Source: an uncultured Muribaculaceae bacterium (GTDB lineage Bacteria; Bacteroidota; Bacteroidia; Bacteroidales; Muribaculaceae). Taken from it: DNA of 41,644 bases. The notes below the pieces were generated by a model, which was not told the DNA's origin, searched no databases, and was given only the letters and a program-made list of their open reading frames with translations. Below, one piece after another: positions 31,661-39,793 of the stretch (position 1 is its first letter; each line of letters begins with the position of its first letter). The stretch lies in assembly GCA_910586455.1 (NCBI GenBank), contig CAJUHX010000013.1, forward strand, positions 1 through 41,644, written 5' to 3'. A program made the position numbers and the translations under genes.

Positions 31661-32989
31661 TTGGATCTCGACCCGTTGCCGGCTTGTGAGCCTCTGATGA
31701 TACTGGCTCAAACCGCAGTCACCTTTGGGGTGGCTAAAATAGTGGCTCTTGTGGTGGCCGCATTATGTTTGTTGCTTTCCGGATTTGTGTCCGGTAGCGA
31801 AATATCTTTCTTCTCTCTTACACCTGCCCAGTTAGAGGATCTCGATGAAACGCCCAAGGGGCAGACCATCAGGAAATTGCTGTCCGAACCCGAGAAACTT
31901 CTGGCTACGATACTTATCAGCAACAATCTGGTGAATGTAACCATAGTAGTGCTGTGCAACTTTGCCCTCGGGCCTGTTTTCGCCAATATGAGCCCTGTAT
32001 TGAGCTTTGTGCTGCAGACCGTTATTCTGACCTTTCTGATTCTGCTTTTCGGCGAAATCCTGCCCAAACTATATTCCAACAACTACCCTGTGAAATGGGC
32101 CCAGATGGCCTGCGGCCCCGTGATGGCCATGACCAGGCTCTTCTCGCCCATCTCCCGAATGCTCGTAAGCAGCACCTCGCTGGTTAATCGCGTGGTTGTG
32201 AAACAGCCCGAGCAGATTACCACCGATGAACTTACCCAGGCTCTGGAAATAACCGATGTAGAGGCCGGTGAGCAGCGCAATATGCTGCAGGGTATACTTA
32301 AGTTCGGCGACACTACCGCCAGCGAGATTATGACTCCGCGTACCGAGGTCACCGACATCGACTATAACACCGGCTTTGACCAGGTGCTGAAAGTGGTTGT
32401 CGACAGCGGGTACAGCCGCCTGCCGGTGTATGAAGGCTCGTTCGACAATGTAAAAGGCATACTCTACGCACGCGACCTGCTGCCGTATATAGGCCGTGAA
32501 GTCGAGGGCTTCGACTGGCGTACCCTGCTGCGCAAGCCATATTATGTGCCCGAGTCGCGAATGATTGACGACCTGCTTGAGGACTTTCGCAAAATGAAGC
32601 TGCATCTGGCCATTGTGCTCGACGAATACGGAGGCAGCTGCGGCATTGTAACCATGGAAGACGTGCTCGAGGAAATCGTTGGCGACATAAACGACGAATA
32701 CGACGAGGAAGAACTTACCTATAAATGTCTGCGCGACAATACCTACATGTTCGAAGGACGTACACTGCTGACCGATTTCTTCCGCGTGACAGGCCTTGAC
32801 GAAGACGATTATGCCGAGGTATGCGAAGACGCCGAAACCCTGGCAGGCATGCTGCTGGCAATAAAAGGCGACTTCCCCAAAGACAAGGAGCCACTTGTGT
32901 ATGGCCGATGCCGCTTCCTGATTCTGGAAGTTGCCGACCACCGTATCAATGAGGTACGTGTAAAGATTATGCCCGACCTGCAGCAATGA
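31661..32989 (+). CDS. gldE: GldE, CorC/hemolysin-C family CBS-domain membrane protein
   Basis: A 442-residue inner-membrane protein: a DUF21 (CNNM) domain with about four helices (SGFVSGSEISFFSLTPAQLEDL, ISNNLVNVTIVVLCNFALG, LLFGEILPKLYSNNY), a CBS pair (MTPRTEVTDIDYNTGFDQVL, HLAIVLDEYGGSCGIVTMEDVLEEIVGDINDEYDEE) and a CorC_HlyC domain at the end. Relatives take part in Mg2+/Co2+ handling. GldE next to GldD is the gliding-motility-associated pair kept in non-motile Bacteroidetes. I chose the TTG start at 31661 because it yields an MDLDPLP opening like other GldE proteins; the first ATG in frame is at 31697. It overlaps gldD by 4 bp. Confidence 0.92.
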   Translation: MDLDPLPACEPLMILAQTAVTFGVAKIVALVVAALCLLLSGFVSGSEISFFSLTPAQLEDLDETPKGQTIRKLLSEPEKLLATILISNNLVNVTIVVLCNFALGPVFANMSPVLSFVLQTVILTFLILLFGEILPKLYSNNYPVKWAQMACGPVMAMTRLFSPISRMLVSSTSLVNRVVVKQPEQITTDELTQALEITDVEAGEQRNMLQGILKFGDTTASEIMTPRTEVTDIDYNTGFDQVLKVVVDSGYSRLPVYEGSFDNVKGILYARDLLPYIGREVEGFDWRTLLRKPYYVPESRMIDDLLEDFRKMKLHLAIVLDEYGGSCGIVTMEDVLEEIVGDINDEYDEEELTYKCLRDNTYMFEGRTLLTDFFRVTGLDEDDYAEVCEDAETLAGMLLAIKGDFPKDKEPLVYGRCRFLILEVADHRINEVRVKIMPDLQQ

Positions 32990-33567
32990 AACACTCAGCC
33001 TCTCTCCTGGTAATTCTAACGTCGGTGCTTGCCGCCTGCAGCCATGGCGGTGGCGAAGACACTGCCACCCCCAGACGCCATGCTTATCCGCGCGTACAAA
33101 CCTACGACAGTGTTTACACAGCAGTGGATTCATTCCCGGTGCATTTCGAGGTAAATGCTCAGGCCGGCAGGCGAATGCCACGCACCGGATGGCTCGACGT
33201 GGTATACCCTACCTATGGAGCCACCATGCATGTGAGTGCTCTGAGCTACAGCGGGGACCGGCTGGAGGCCGAACTCGAAAAACGACGCGAGCGCATAACT
33301 CTGAATCTGTACGGGCTTAGTGCGGCAACAGAGCATGTAACATCGGTCGACAGCAGTTTTGAAGCAGTAGTGCTTGTCAGCAACGATGCCACGACTACAC
33401 CTGTGCAGTTTCTGGCCACCGATGGCCATGGCATGCTTGTGACCGGTGCGGCATACATGCCCGGCGTGAGGCCGGAGAGTACCGCCGACTCCATTGCCCC
33501 GCAGGTTGATGCTTTGCACCGCGATATTCTTCATGCCCTTAAACAGTTGTGCCATGAAGTCAAATGA
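32986..33567 (+). CDS. gldD: GldD, gliding-motility-associated lipoprotein
   Basis: A 193-residue lipoprotein with lipobox LAAC (lipidated Cys at residue 18). The mature part has the GldD pattern: PRRHAYPRVQ near the start, FPVHFEVN, WLDVVYPTYGATMHVSALSY, and ATTTPVQFLATDGHGMLVTGAAYM, ending in LHRDILHALKQL. Its partner gldE overlaps it upstream by 4 bp, and the phosphopantetheinyl transferase overlaps its end by 14 bp. GldD is needed for gliding in Flavobacterium; in non-gliding gut Bacteroidales the pair is retained with an unknown envelope role. Confidence 0.92.
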   Translation: MKHSASLLVILTSVLAACSHGGGEDTATPRRHAYPRVQTYDSVYTAVDSFPVHFEVNAQAGRRMPRTGWLDVVYPTYGATMHVSALSYSGDRLEAELEKRRERITLNLYGLSAATEHVTSVDSSFEAVVLVSNDATTTPVQFLATDGHGMLVTGAAYMPGVRPESTADSIAPQVDALHRDILHALKQLCHEVK

Positions 33568-34219
33568 TGAGCAATACACTCCGTTTGAGATGCCGGTAAT
33601 AGACCTTGATGGAGTTCGATTAGCTCTCTGCCGTATAGAGCCGGGCCATGAGCGAGGAACACGCCGCCTGCGGGAGAGGCAGGCTGTGCAACGCCTGCTC
33701 GACTACTTCGGCTTCAGCGAATCCGCTTATCGGCATTCGGCTTCCGGCGCGCCCTATATCGATGACAGTGAATTGCATATATCGGTGAGCCACAGTCTTG
33801 GCTATGCCGCCATGGCAGTGAGTCTGCAACCCGGCATAGGTGTGGATATAGAGCAGTTGCGCCCTGCGCAGTTGCAGCGTGTAGCCCCCCGTTTTCTGAG
33901 CGAGCGCGAGCAGGCGGAGTATTCCACTCCCGACCTGCTTCTGTGGGCCTGGGCTGCCAAAGAAGCAATTTACAAGGCTGCCGCTATTCCGGGTTTGAGC
34001 GGCCCTGAGATGGAACTTGAGTCGGCATTCTGCCGGGTTGCGCGTGTGGAAGATAAATATTTCCGACTTTCAACCCTTTACAGCGTCGACTATTGCTGCG
34101 TAGTGGCATTGTTTCAGCCACGTACCCTTAATCAAACTGTGTGTTTTTCTCACACAGGGCTCGCAGAGAACACAGAGATTTTAGATAGGAATGAGAATTT
34201 GCCGTCCCTTGAGTATTAG
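33554..34219 (+). CDS. 4-prime-phosphopantetheinyl transferase superfamily protein
   Basis: A 221-residue Sfp/AcpS-superfamily enzyme that moves the phosphopantetheine arm of CoA onto a carrier-protein Ser. The magnesium and catalytic motifs are present: ISVSHSLGYAAMAV, GIGVDIEQL and WAAKEAIYKA (the WxxKEA motif). The start at 33554 lies inside the last codons of gldD; an upstream in-frame ATG at 33494 would overlap it far more. The enzyme-like part ends near CCVVALFQP; the last 34 residues (from RTLNQT) look foreign and read through a CACAGAG-type intergenic repeat, so the original stop may have been lost. Confidence 0.87.
   Translation: MKSNDEQYTPFEMPVIDLDGVRLALCRIEPGHERGTRRLRERQAVQRLLDYFGFSESAYRHSASGAPYIDDSELHISVSHSLGYAAMAVSLQPGIGVDIEQLRPAQLQRVAPRFLSEREQAEYSTPDLLLWAWAAKEAIYKAAAIPGLSGPEMELESAFCRVARVEDKYFRLSTLYSVDYCCVVALFQPRTLNQTVCFSHTGLAENTEILDRNENLPSLEY
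34140..34185 (+). repeat. Degenerate CACAGAG-type short repeat
   Basis: The stretch holds CACACAG, CGCAGAG and CACAGAG at 8-10-bp spacing. A related stretch with CGCAGAG, CAAAGAG and CGCGGAG occurs at 39724-39762. Low-complexity repeats of this type are scattered between genes in many Bacteroidetes. This one lies inside the end of the phosphopantetheinyl transferase gene. Confidence 0.4.
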
Positions 34220-34261
34220 AGTTATTGCTTAGTTGCTCAATATTAAGATAATCAAAGAAAT

Positions 34262-35167
34262 ATGATAAAATACCCAAGACCTTTGAAGAAAGGCGATAAA
34301 ATCGCGATAGTGTCGCCGGCCGGACACATATACCCCGAGAAAGTGGCCGGAGCCGTGACAGTACTTTACAACCAAGGATGGCAGCCACAGGTGATGCCCC
34401 ATGCGCTTGGGGTAAGCGGAATTTACAGCGGTACCGCCGACGAACGCTACAGCGACCTTGAAGCGGCCTTCACCGACCCCGATGTACGGGCTATTCTCTG
34501 CAGCCGTGGCGGTTACGGCGTGGTACATATTATGGACCGTCTGAGTCGCCTCGACCTTACCGCTGACCCCAAGTGGGTGATAGGATTCAGCGACATATCT
34601 GCCCTGCACGCCCTTATGGCAAGCAAAGGGGTGGCCAGTATTCACTCGCCCATGGCAGCGCAGATAATGCTCGGTACCGACGATCCCGATACCGCCGACC
34701 TGTTCAGGATTCTGCGTGGCGAGCGTCCGGCATATACCTTCCCGGCGCATGAATACGATCGCCAGGGAATAGCCGAAGGCAAGCTCATAGGCGGCAATGT
34801 GGCAGTGCTGGCCGATCTCATCGATACTCCGTACGATGTGTTCGAGCCGGGCACAATACTGTTTATCGAAGACGTTGCCGAGCCTATATATAAAATCGAA
34901 CGAATACTCTACCAGCTGAAACTCAATGGGGTGCTGGGCAAACTTGGCGGACTTGTCGTAGGCCAGTTTACCGATTACAAGCCCGACGACAGCTACGAGC
35001 ACATGTACGACATGATACGCGACATGACTGCCGCCTACAGTTATCCGGTGGCCTTCAATGTGCCTGTAGGACACGTAAGCCACAATATTCCGCTTATAGA
35101 GTCAGCCGATGTAACACTCAAGGTAAGCCCCTCGGGCACCAATTCAATAATATTCCACAGACAATGA
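34262..35167 (+). CDS. LD-carboxypeptidase (peptidase family S66)
   Basis: A 301-residue cytosolic serine peptidase of the LdcA type that removes the terminal D-Ala from muropeptides during cell-wall recycling. The opening PRPLKKGDKIAIVSPAGHIYPEKV, then ILCSRGGYGVVHIMDRL, the nucleophile S110 in WVIGFSDISALHALM, the acidic FIEDVAEPIYKIERILYQLK and the late His in VGHVSHNIPL give the Ser-Glu-His set of the family. No signal peptide, as in other cytosolic members. It overlaps the esterase gene by 4 bp (ATGA), so the two are coupled. Confidence 0.93.
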   Translation: MIKYPRPLKKGDKIAIVSPAGHIYPEKVAGAVTVLYNQGWQPQVMPHALGVSGIYSGTADERYSDLEAAFTDPDVRAILCSRGGYGVVHIMDRLSRLDLTADPKWVIGFSDISALHALMASKGVASIHSPMAAQIMLGTDDPDTADLFRILRGERPAYTFPAHEYDRQGIAEGKLIGGNVAVLADLIDTPYDVFEPGTILFIEDVAEPIYKIERILYQLKLNGVLGKLGGLVVGQFTDYKPDDSYEHMYDMIRDMTAAYSYPVAFNVPVGHVSHNIPLIESADVTLKVSPSGTNSIIFHRQ

Positions 35168-35982
35168 AACGTATATTATTTTCACTTCTGCTGCTCTGTG
35201 CTCTGACAGCGGCCCGGGCAGCCCGTGTCGATACCCTTTCCATACGCACTTTTCTGCTTGAATCGCCTGAGGAGGTACTGGTTATAGTGCCCGACAGCAT
35301 TGAAAGCGGTAAACGCCTGCCCGTGGTGTATCTGCTTCATGGTCACGGAGGTGCTCCGCGTCACTGGCTTGAGGTAACTCAGCCGCGTCTGCCTGAACTG
35401 GCCGAGCAGTACGGCATGATATTCGTGCTGCCCGACGGACACAACAGCTGGTACTTCGATTCGCCTGTCGATGACAAGATGCAGATGGAAACTTTCATCA
35501 CCGACGAACTGGTAAAGTATATCGACAAAAATTATCCTACCCTTGCCGATGCCCGTCATCGCGCAGTCACCGGTCTGAGCATGGGCGGTCACGGCTCGCT
35601 GTATCTGGCCTCCCGGCATCCCGACATATTCGGCAACGCCGGCAGCATGTCGGGCGGAGTGGACATACTGCCCTTTACCGAACGCTGGAATATAAAGGAC
35701 TATCTGGGCGATTACAATCAATACCCGCAGCGCTGGGCCGAGGCATCGGTAATCAATAATGTAGAGCGCTTAAAGCCGGGTGAGGTGAACATAATATTCG
35801 ACTGTGGTGTGGACGACTTCTTCGCCAAGGTCAACGACCGCCTGCACGAAACTCTGCGTGTGGCCAAAATTCCCCATGATTATATCAGCCGTCCGGGCGG
35901 ACACAGCCACGCCTATTGGGCCAACGCGCTGCTGTACCACCTGCTGTATTTCGATAGCAAGTTCAAGGCAGCCGACCGATAA
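35164..35982 (+). CDS. Exported alpha/beta-hydrolase esterase (esterase D / EstA type)
   Basis: A 272-residue hydrolase with a Sec signal (MKRILFSLLLLCALTAARA). Catalytic residues: nucleophile S139 in TGLSMGGHG, the oxyanion-hole HG near VVYLLHGHGG (55-63), an Asp in IIFDCGVDDFF and the His in GGHSHAYW. The family hydrolyses short acyl or feruloyl-type esters; the substrate is not readable. It is coupled to the LD-carboxypeptidase by a 4-bp overlap, so an envelope or acetylated-polymer role is possible. Its last 20 bp overlap, tail to tail, the end of the glycosyltransferase gene on the other strand. Confidence 0.9.
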   Translation: MKRILFSLLLLCALTAARAARVDTLSIRTFLLESPEEVLVIVPDSIESGKRLPVVYLLHGHGGAPRHWLEVTQPRLPELAEQYGMIFVLPDGHNSWYFDSPVDDKMQMETFITDELVKYIDKNYPTLADARHRAVTGLSMGGHGSLYLASRHPDIFGNAGSMSGGVDILPFTERWNIKDYLGDYNQYPQRWAEASVINNVERLKPGEVNIIFDCGVDDFFAKVNDRLHETLRVAKIPHDYISRPGGHSHAYWANALLYHLLYFDSKFKAADR

Positions 35983-37195
35983 GTTCGAGATAGCTGCGGG
36001 CCACAATGCGGGCCGAGAAGCGGCGGCGCACCGAGTCGAGCAGCAGAGCCGGGTCGTGAGGTTGTGTCACAGCCCACTCCAGGCCTGCGGCGAGGTCGGC
36101 GCAGTCGCCGCTTCGCGCTATATAGCCTGTGCTGAGATGGTCGATTATATCACTCTGGCCTCCGTCGCCGAAGCTTACCGGTACTGCTCCGGCGGCTTGA
36201 CCTTCAATAAGCGTGCCCGGCAATGTTTCGTAGTCCGACGACGATAGTACCGCCGCGGCGTGGTGCATGAGCGAGCGCAGTCGCTCCGCTTCGCTGATGG
36301 TGCCCAGGTGGGTATGTGGCAGCTTTATGGTGTCGATAAGCTGCGGATACCGTATGACTCCGAAGAAAACGGCATGAGCTTTCACACCTTTGTCGTGCAG
36401 CAGGTTGAGAGCCGATATGGCGCGGGGCAGATTCTTGATGGGATCGTCGAGCCGGGCGGCCCCCATCACTATCAGCGGCATGCCCTCGGGCAAGCCGAGG
36501 TCGGTGCGGCTGTAGCGGACCTCTCCGGCGAAGTCCTCTATAGGGAAGGCATTCGGAATCACGCTTACGTCGCAGCTGTTCAGAAGTGTGCTTTTGCGTG
36601 CAAGCGTTGCAAGCCAGTTGCTTACGGCCACAAAGTGTATGCTGCTGTGGCTGTATAGCTCGTGCTTTTTAAGCCAGACTCTGTGGCTGAGGTCATTGGC
36701 TTCCATACCTTTGCGTATGAGTCTGCATTTGCCGCACTGCTGCATATAGTGGCGGCAACGTCCGGCGTGGTGGCATACACCGGTGAGGTTCCACATGTCG
36801 TGCATGGTCCAGATGATGCGTTTGCCGGCTTCGGCCATGCTGCGTATGCTCCTGAGCGACAGCATGCCCTGATTGACCCAGTTGAGCATCACCACATCGG
36901 CCTCTTTTATCAGCGGATGGCGCTCCAGAGGCATTCCGTCGCTGCCTGTGCTTATCTTGAACAGTGTGGAGCGGTCGAAACCGTTGGCCACGAATATTTT
37001 CAGATGCTCCTGCAGAAACGGCACGCGTGCGCGCCATTGTGGCGCGGCAAGAACCACATCGGGGTCTACTGTGGCTTTGTGAGCCACCAGCATCTTTACG
37101 TCGGCGCCCTCGGCGCGAAGTGCCTTCATCAGCCGGTAGCTTACTACAGAGGCTCCGCCGCGCACGTCGCTGTGGTTTATAATTACAGTTTTCAT
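35963..37195 (-). CDS. Glycosyltransferase (GT4/GT1-type, GT-B fold)
   Basis: A 410-residue cytosolic or membrane-attached sugar transferase. N-terminal domain: VIINHSDVRGGASVVSYRLMKAL, DVVMLNWVNQGMLSL and IWTMHDMWNLTGVCHHAGRC, a Cys-rich stretch with CRHYMQQCGKC typical of one Bacteroidetes subfamily. C-terminal donor-binding domain: VIPNAFPIEDF, GAARLDDPIKNLP and the E-x7-E region SSSDYETLPGTLIEGQAAG. It forms an operon with the flippase (4-bp overlap), so it likely adds a sugar to a lipid-linked glycan such as O-antigen or capsule. Donor and acceptor are unknown. Confidence 0.92.
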   Translation of the reverse strand: MKTVIINHSDVRGGASVVSYRLMKALRAEGADVKMLVAHKATVDPDVVLAAPQWRARVPFLQEHLKIFVANGFDRSTLFKISTGSDGMPLERHPLIKEADVVMLNWVNQGMLSLRSIRSMAEAGKRIIWTMHDMWNLTGVCHHAGRCRHYMQQCGKCRLIRKGMEANDLSHRVWLKKHELYSHSSIHFVAVSNWLATLARKSTLLNSCDVSVIPNAFPIEDFAGEVRYSRTDLGLPEGMPLIVMGAARLDDPIKNLPRAISALNLLHDKGVKAHAVFFGVIRYPQLIDTIKLPHTHLGTISEAERLRSLMHHAAAVLSSSDYETLPGTLIEGQAAGAVPVSFGDGGQSDIIDHLSTGYIARSGDCADLAAGLEWAVTQPHDPALLLDSVRRRFSARIVARSYLELIGRLP

Positions 37196-38673
37196 TTGTG
37201 TAAACCCGGCAGGGGTATATGCTCTTTTTTGATGCAGAATACAAGGTAGGCGGCAATTATGGTTGCGCGTATTATATAATTAAGCCACATCCACGGGGTC
37301 ACGGCCACGTAGAGGCCCAGAACATAGCATACGGCTCCAACGCCCATATAGCCCAGCAGCCGTCCGGTAGGATAGCCTATGGGGTATTTGGCATTGCCGA
37401 CGAAATAGCTGGCGGCCATCATTATGAAATAGCTGCACAGTGCTGCCCAGGCGCAGCCCATATAGCCCATCACCGGCACCAGCAGCACGTTCAGCACCAC
37501 TGTTACCGCTACGCCTATAAGTGAGAAGTACATGCCCCACACCGTCCGGTCGGATAATTTGTACCATACCGACAGATTGAAGAATATGCCGAAAAAAAAT
37601 TCGGCCAGCATTATTATAGGCACTACTGCCAGACCGCTGAAGTACTTGGGCGATATGAAATATTTGAGTATGGGCAGGTAGAACATTACTCCCAGAAACA
37701 GCACCACGGCAAAAATAACAAAGAATTTCATTGCGTCGCGGTAAGCCTGGTTGCTCTGTTTGCCGCGTTCCTTGGCCTGCGAGAATATAAACGGCTCGTA
37801 GGCGAAGCGGAATGCCTGTATGAACATAACCATTACAATGGCCACCTTGTAGTTGGCGCCGTATATACCCAAGCCGCTCATTGCCTCGGCGGGGTCGCTT
37901 ACCAGGTAGGGGTATAGCAGCTTGTCGATAGTCTGGTTCATTACGCCGGCTATGCCCAGCACCAGCAACGGTGCCGAATAGCGCAGCATTTCGGCCAGAA
38001 GCCTGCGGCAGAAGCGCCAGCGGAAGCCGGTCAGCTCGGGTATCATCATTACAAAGTTAACAACCGATGCTATCAGATTCGACAGGAATATGTAGCCGAT
38101 ACCGAAACCGGGGTTGTAAAACCAGTCGACGGTTGCGGGTACTGTTTTCATCAGCCATGGGCATAGCAGAATAAAAAACAGGTTCAGCCCTATGTTCACT
38201 CCTATGTTCACGAGGCGTATGGTCGCAAAGCGTACCGGGCGCTTTTTATAACGCAGATAGCTGAACGGCAGCGCCAGGAAGGCGTCAAGGGCCACACACA
38301 CGGCCATCATAATTATGTAGCTCGGATGCCCGTCGCACTGCATCAAGTGTGTCACAGGCTTTATAGCCGCAAGTACCAGAACTATGAACAGACTGCTGGT
38401 CACCGCCAGCGAGGTAAGAGCGGTGGAATATACCTGCATGGGGTCATTCCAGCGCTCATGGTTGGCGAAACGGAAAAAACCGGTTTCCATGCCGTAGGTG
38501 AGTATTATCATGGCAAGTGCCACCACTGAGTACACGTAGGTGACCACGCCGTATTCGGCCGCCGGGAAAGTAATGGTATACAGCGGCACCAGGCACCAGT
38601 TGAGAAAGCGCCCTATGATACTGCTGAGGCCGTAGATGGCCGTGTCTTTTGCTAATGATTTTATTCCTGCCAA
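37192..38673 (-). CDS. Polysaccharide flippase (Wzx/MATE-like, oligosaccharide exporter)
   Basis: A 493-residue inner-membrane protein with about 14 hydrophobic helices and the polysaccharide biosynthesis protein pattern: AKDTAIYGLSSIIGRFLNWCLVPLYT at the start (family: G-x-S-x-I-x2-R), TYGMETGFFRFAN, and YGANYKVAIVMVMFIQAFRFAYEPFIF in the middle. Such proteins move lipid-linked glycans across the inner membrane. It lies between ruvB (15-bp gap) and the glycosyltransferase (4-bp overlap), all on the minus strand. No polymerase or ligase gene is present, so substrate is open. Confidence 0.92.
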   Translation of the reverse strand: MAGIKSLAKDTAIYGLSSIIGRFLNWCLVPLYTITFPAAEYGVVTYVYSVVALAMIILTYGMETGFFRFANHERWNDPMQVYSTALTSLAVTSSLFIVLVLAAIKPVTHLMQCDGHPSYIIMMAVCVALDAFLALPFSYLRYKKRPVRFATIRLVNIGVNIGLNLFFILLCPWLMKTVPATVDWFYNPGFGIGYIFLSNLIASVVNFVMMIPELTGFRWRFCRRLLAEMLRYSAPLLVLGIAGVMNQTIDKLLYPYLVSDPAEAMSGLGIYGANYKVAIVMVMFIQAFRFAYEPFIFSQAKERGKQSNQAYRDAMKFFVIFAVVLFLGVMFYLPILKYFISPKYFSGLAVVPIIMLAEFFFGIFFNLSVWYKLSDRTVWGMYFSLIGVAVTVVLNVLLVPVMGYMGCAWAALCSYFIMMAASYFVGNAKYPIGYPTGRLLGYMGVGAVCYVLGLYVAVTPWMWLNYIIRATIIAAYLVFCIKKEHIPLPGLHK

Positions 38674-38688
38674 GGCTGTTGATTTCTG

Positions 38689-39705
38689 CTAAATGTTAAA
38701 GAGCGATTCATCGTCCATACGGTTTTTGCCCAGATGCTTATAGGCGAGGTTTGTTACCTCGCGGCCGCGTGGAGTGCGTTTTATGAAACCTTCTTTTATC
38801 AGATAAGGCTCGTACACGTCCTCTATGGTACCGGGGTCTTCGCCAAGGGCGGTGGCTATGGTGTTGAGGCCAACCGGGCCACCGTGGAATTTGGTGATGA
38901 TGGTGTTGAGTATCTTGTTGTCGATTTCGTCAAGGCCGTAACGGTCGATATTCAGGGCCTCAAGGGCATAACGGGCTATTTCCACATCGATTGAGCCATT
39001 GCCCTTGACCTGGGCGAAGTCGCGTACGCGACGCAGCAGCGAGTTGGCAATACGGGGTGTGCCGCGGCTGCGCAGGGCTATCTCCTGCGCGGCTTCAAGG
39101 CTGCAGCCTACATTCAGCAGCGATGCCGAGCGGCTGATGATGCGTCGAAGAATTTCGTGGTCGTAATACTCCAGGTGGCAGTTTATACCGAAACGAGCAC
39201 GCAGAGGCGATGTAAGCAGGCCGCTGCGGGTAGTGGCTCCAACCAGCGTGAACGGACTCAGACTAAGCTGCACCGAGCGGGCTCCGGGGCCTTTGTCAAT
39301 CATTATGTCGATGCGGTAGTCTTCCATCGCCGAGTACAGATATTCTTCAACCACGGGGCTGAGCCGGTGGATTTCGTCGATAAACAGCACATCGTTTTCC
39401 TCGAGCGAGGTAAGTATGCCGGCCAGGTCGCCGGGCTTGTCAAGCACCGGGCCGGATGTAATTTTCAGACCTACGCCCAGTTCGTTGGCTATGATGCCTG
39501 AGAGGGTGGTCTTGCCCAGACCCGGAGGGCCGAACAGCAGTATATGGTCAAGGGCCTCGCCGCGCATGCGTGCCGCGCTGACGAATACCCTGAGGTTCTC
39601 GATTATCTTTTCCTGTCCGTTGAACGATTCGAAGCTGCCCGGGCGCAGGGCTTTCTCGAAGTCGCGGTCAGGAGCGTTTTCGCGTATGTTGAAATCTTCT
39701 TGCAT
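38689..39705 (-). CDS. ruvB: Holliday junction branch migration ATPase RuvB
   Basis: A 338-residue AAA+ motor that, with RuvA, drives branch migration at Holliday junctions. Motifs: Walker A GPPGLGKT (residues 59-66), Walker B LFIDEIH (107-113), sensor 1 region TLVGATTRSGLL, arginine-containing GARSVQL, and the C-terminal winged helix (TIEDVYEPYLIKEGFIKRTPRGREVT). The opening and length are standard. No ruvA is in the window. It precedes the flippase by 15 bp, a placement seen in other Bacteroidales, so cell-envelope genes may share its transcript. Confidence 0.97.
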   Translation of the reverse strand: MQEDFNIRENAPDRDFEKALRPGSFESFNGQEKIIENLRVFVSAARMRGEALDHILLFGPPGLGKTTLSGIIANELGVGLKITSGPVLDKPGDLAGILTSLEENDVLFIDEIHRLSPVVEEYLYSAMEDYRIDIMIDKGPGARSVQLSLSPFTLVGATTRSGLLTSPLRARFGINCHLEYYDHEILRRIISRSASLLNVGCSLEAAQEIALRSRGTPRIANSLLRRVRDFAQVKGNGSIDVEIARYALEALNIDRYGLDEIDNKILNTIITKFHGGPVGLNTIATALGEDPGTIEDVYEPYLIKEGFIKRTPRGREVTNLAYKHLGKNRMDDESLFNI

Positions 39706-39793
39706 AATTCTTTTTAATGTTTCACGCAGAGAAAGCGGTGGGGCAAAGAGCGCGGAGATTGTTATTCTGCATTATTAAAGTTCTTTGCCGCTA
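39706..39793 (-). other. Spacer between ruvB and the GT9 gene with CGCAGAG-like repeat
   Basis: These 88 bases hold no gene. They contain a degenerate run (CGCAGAG, CAAAGAG, CGCGGAG at 39724-39762) like the one near 34150. I see no consensus promoter here, so ruvB may be read from upstream. Confidence 0.4.
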
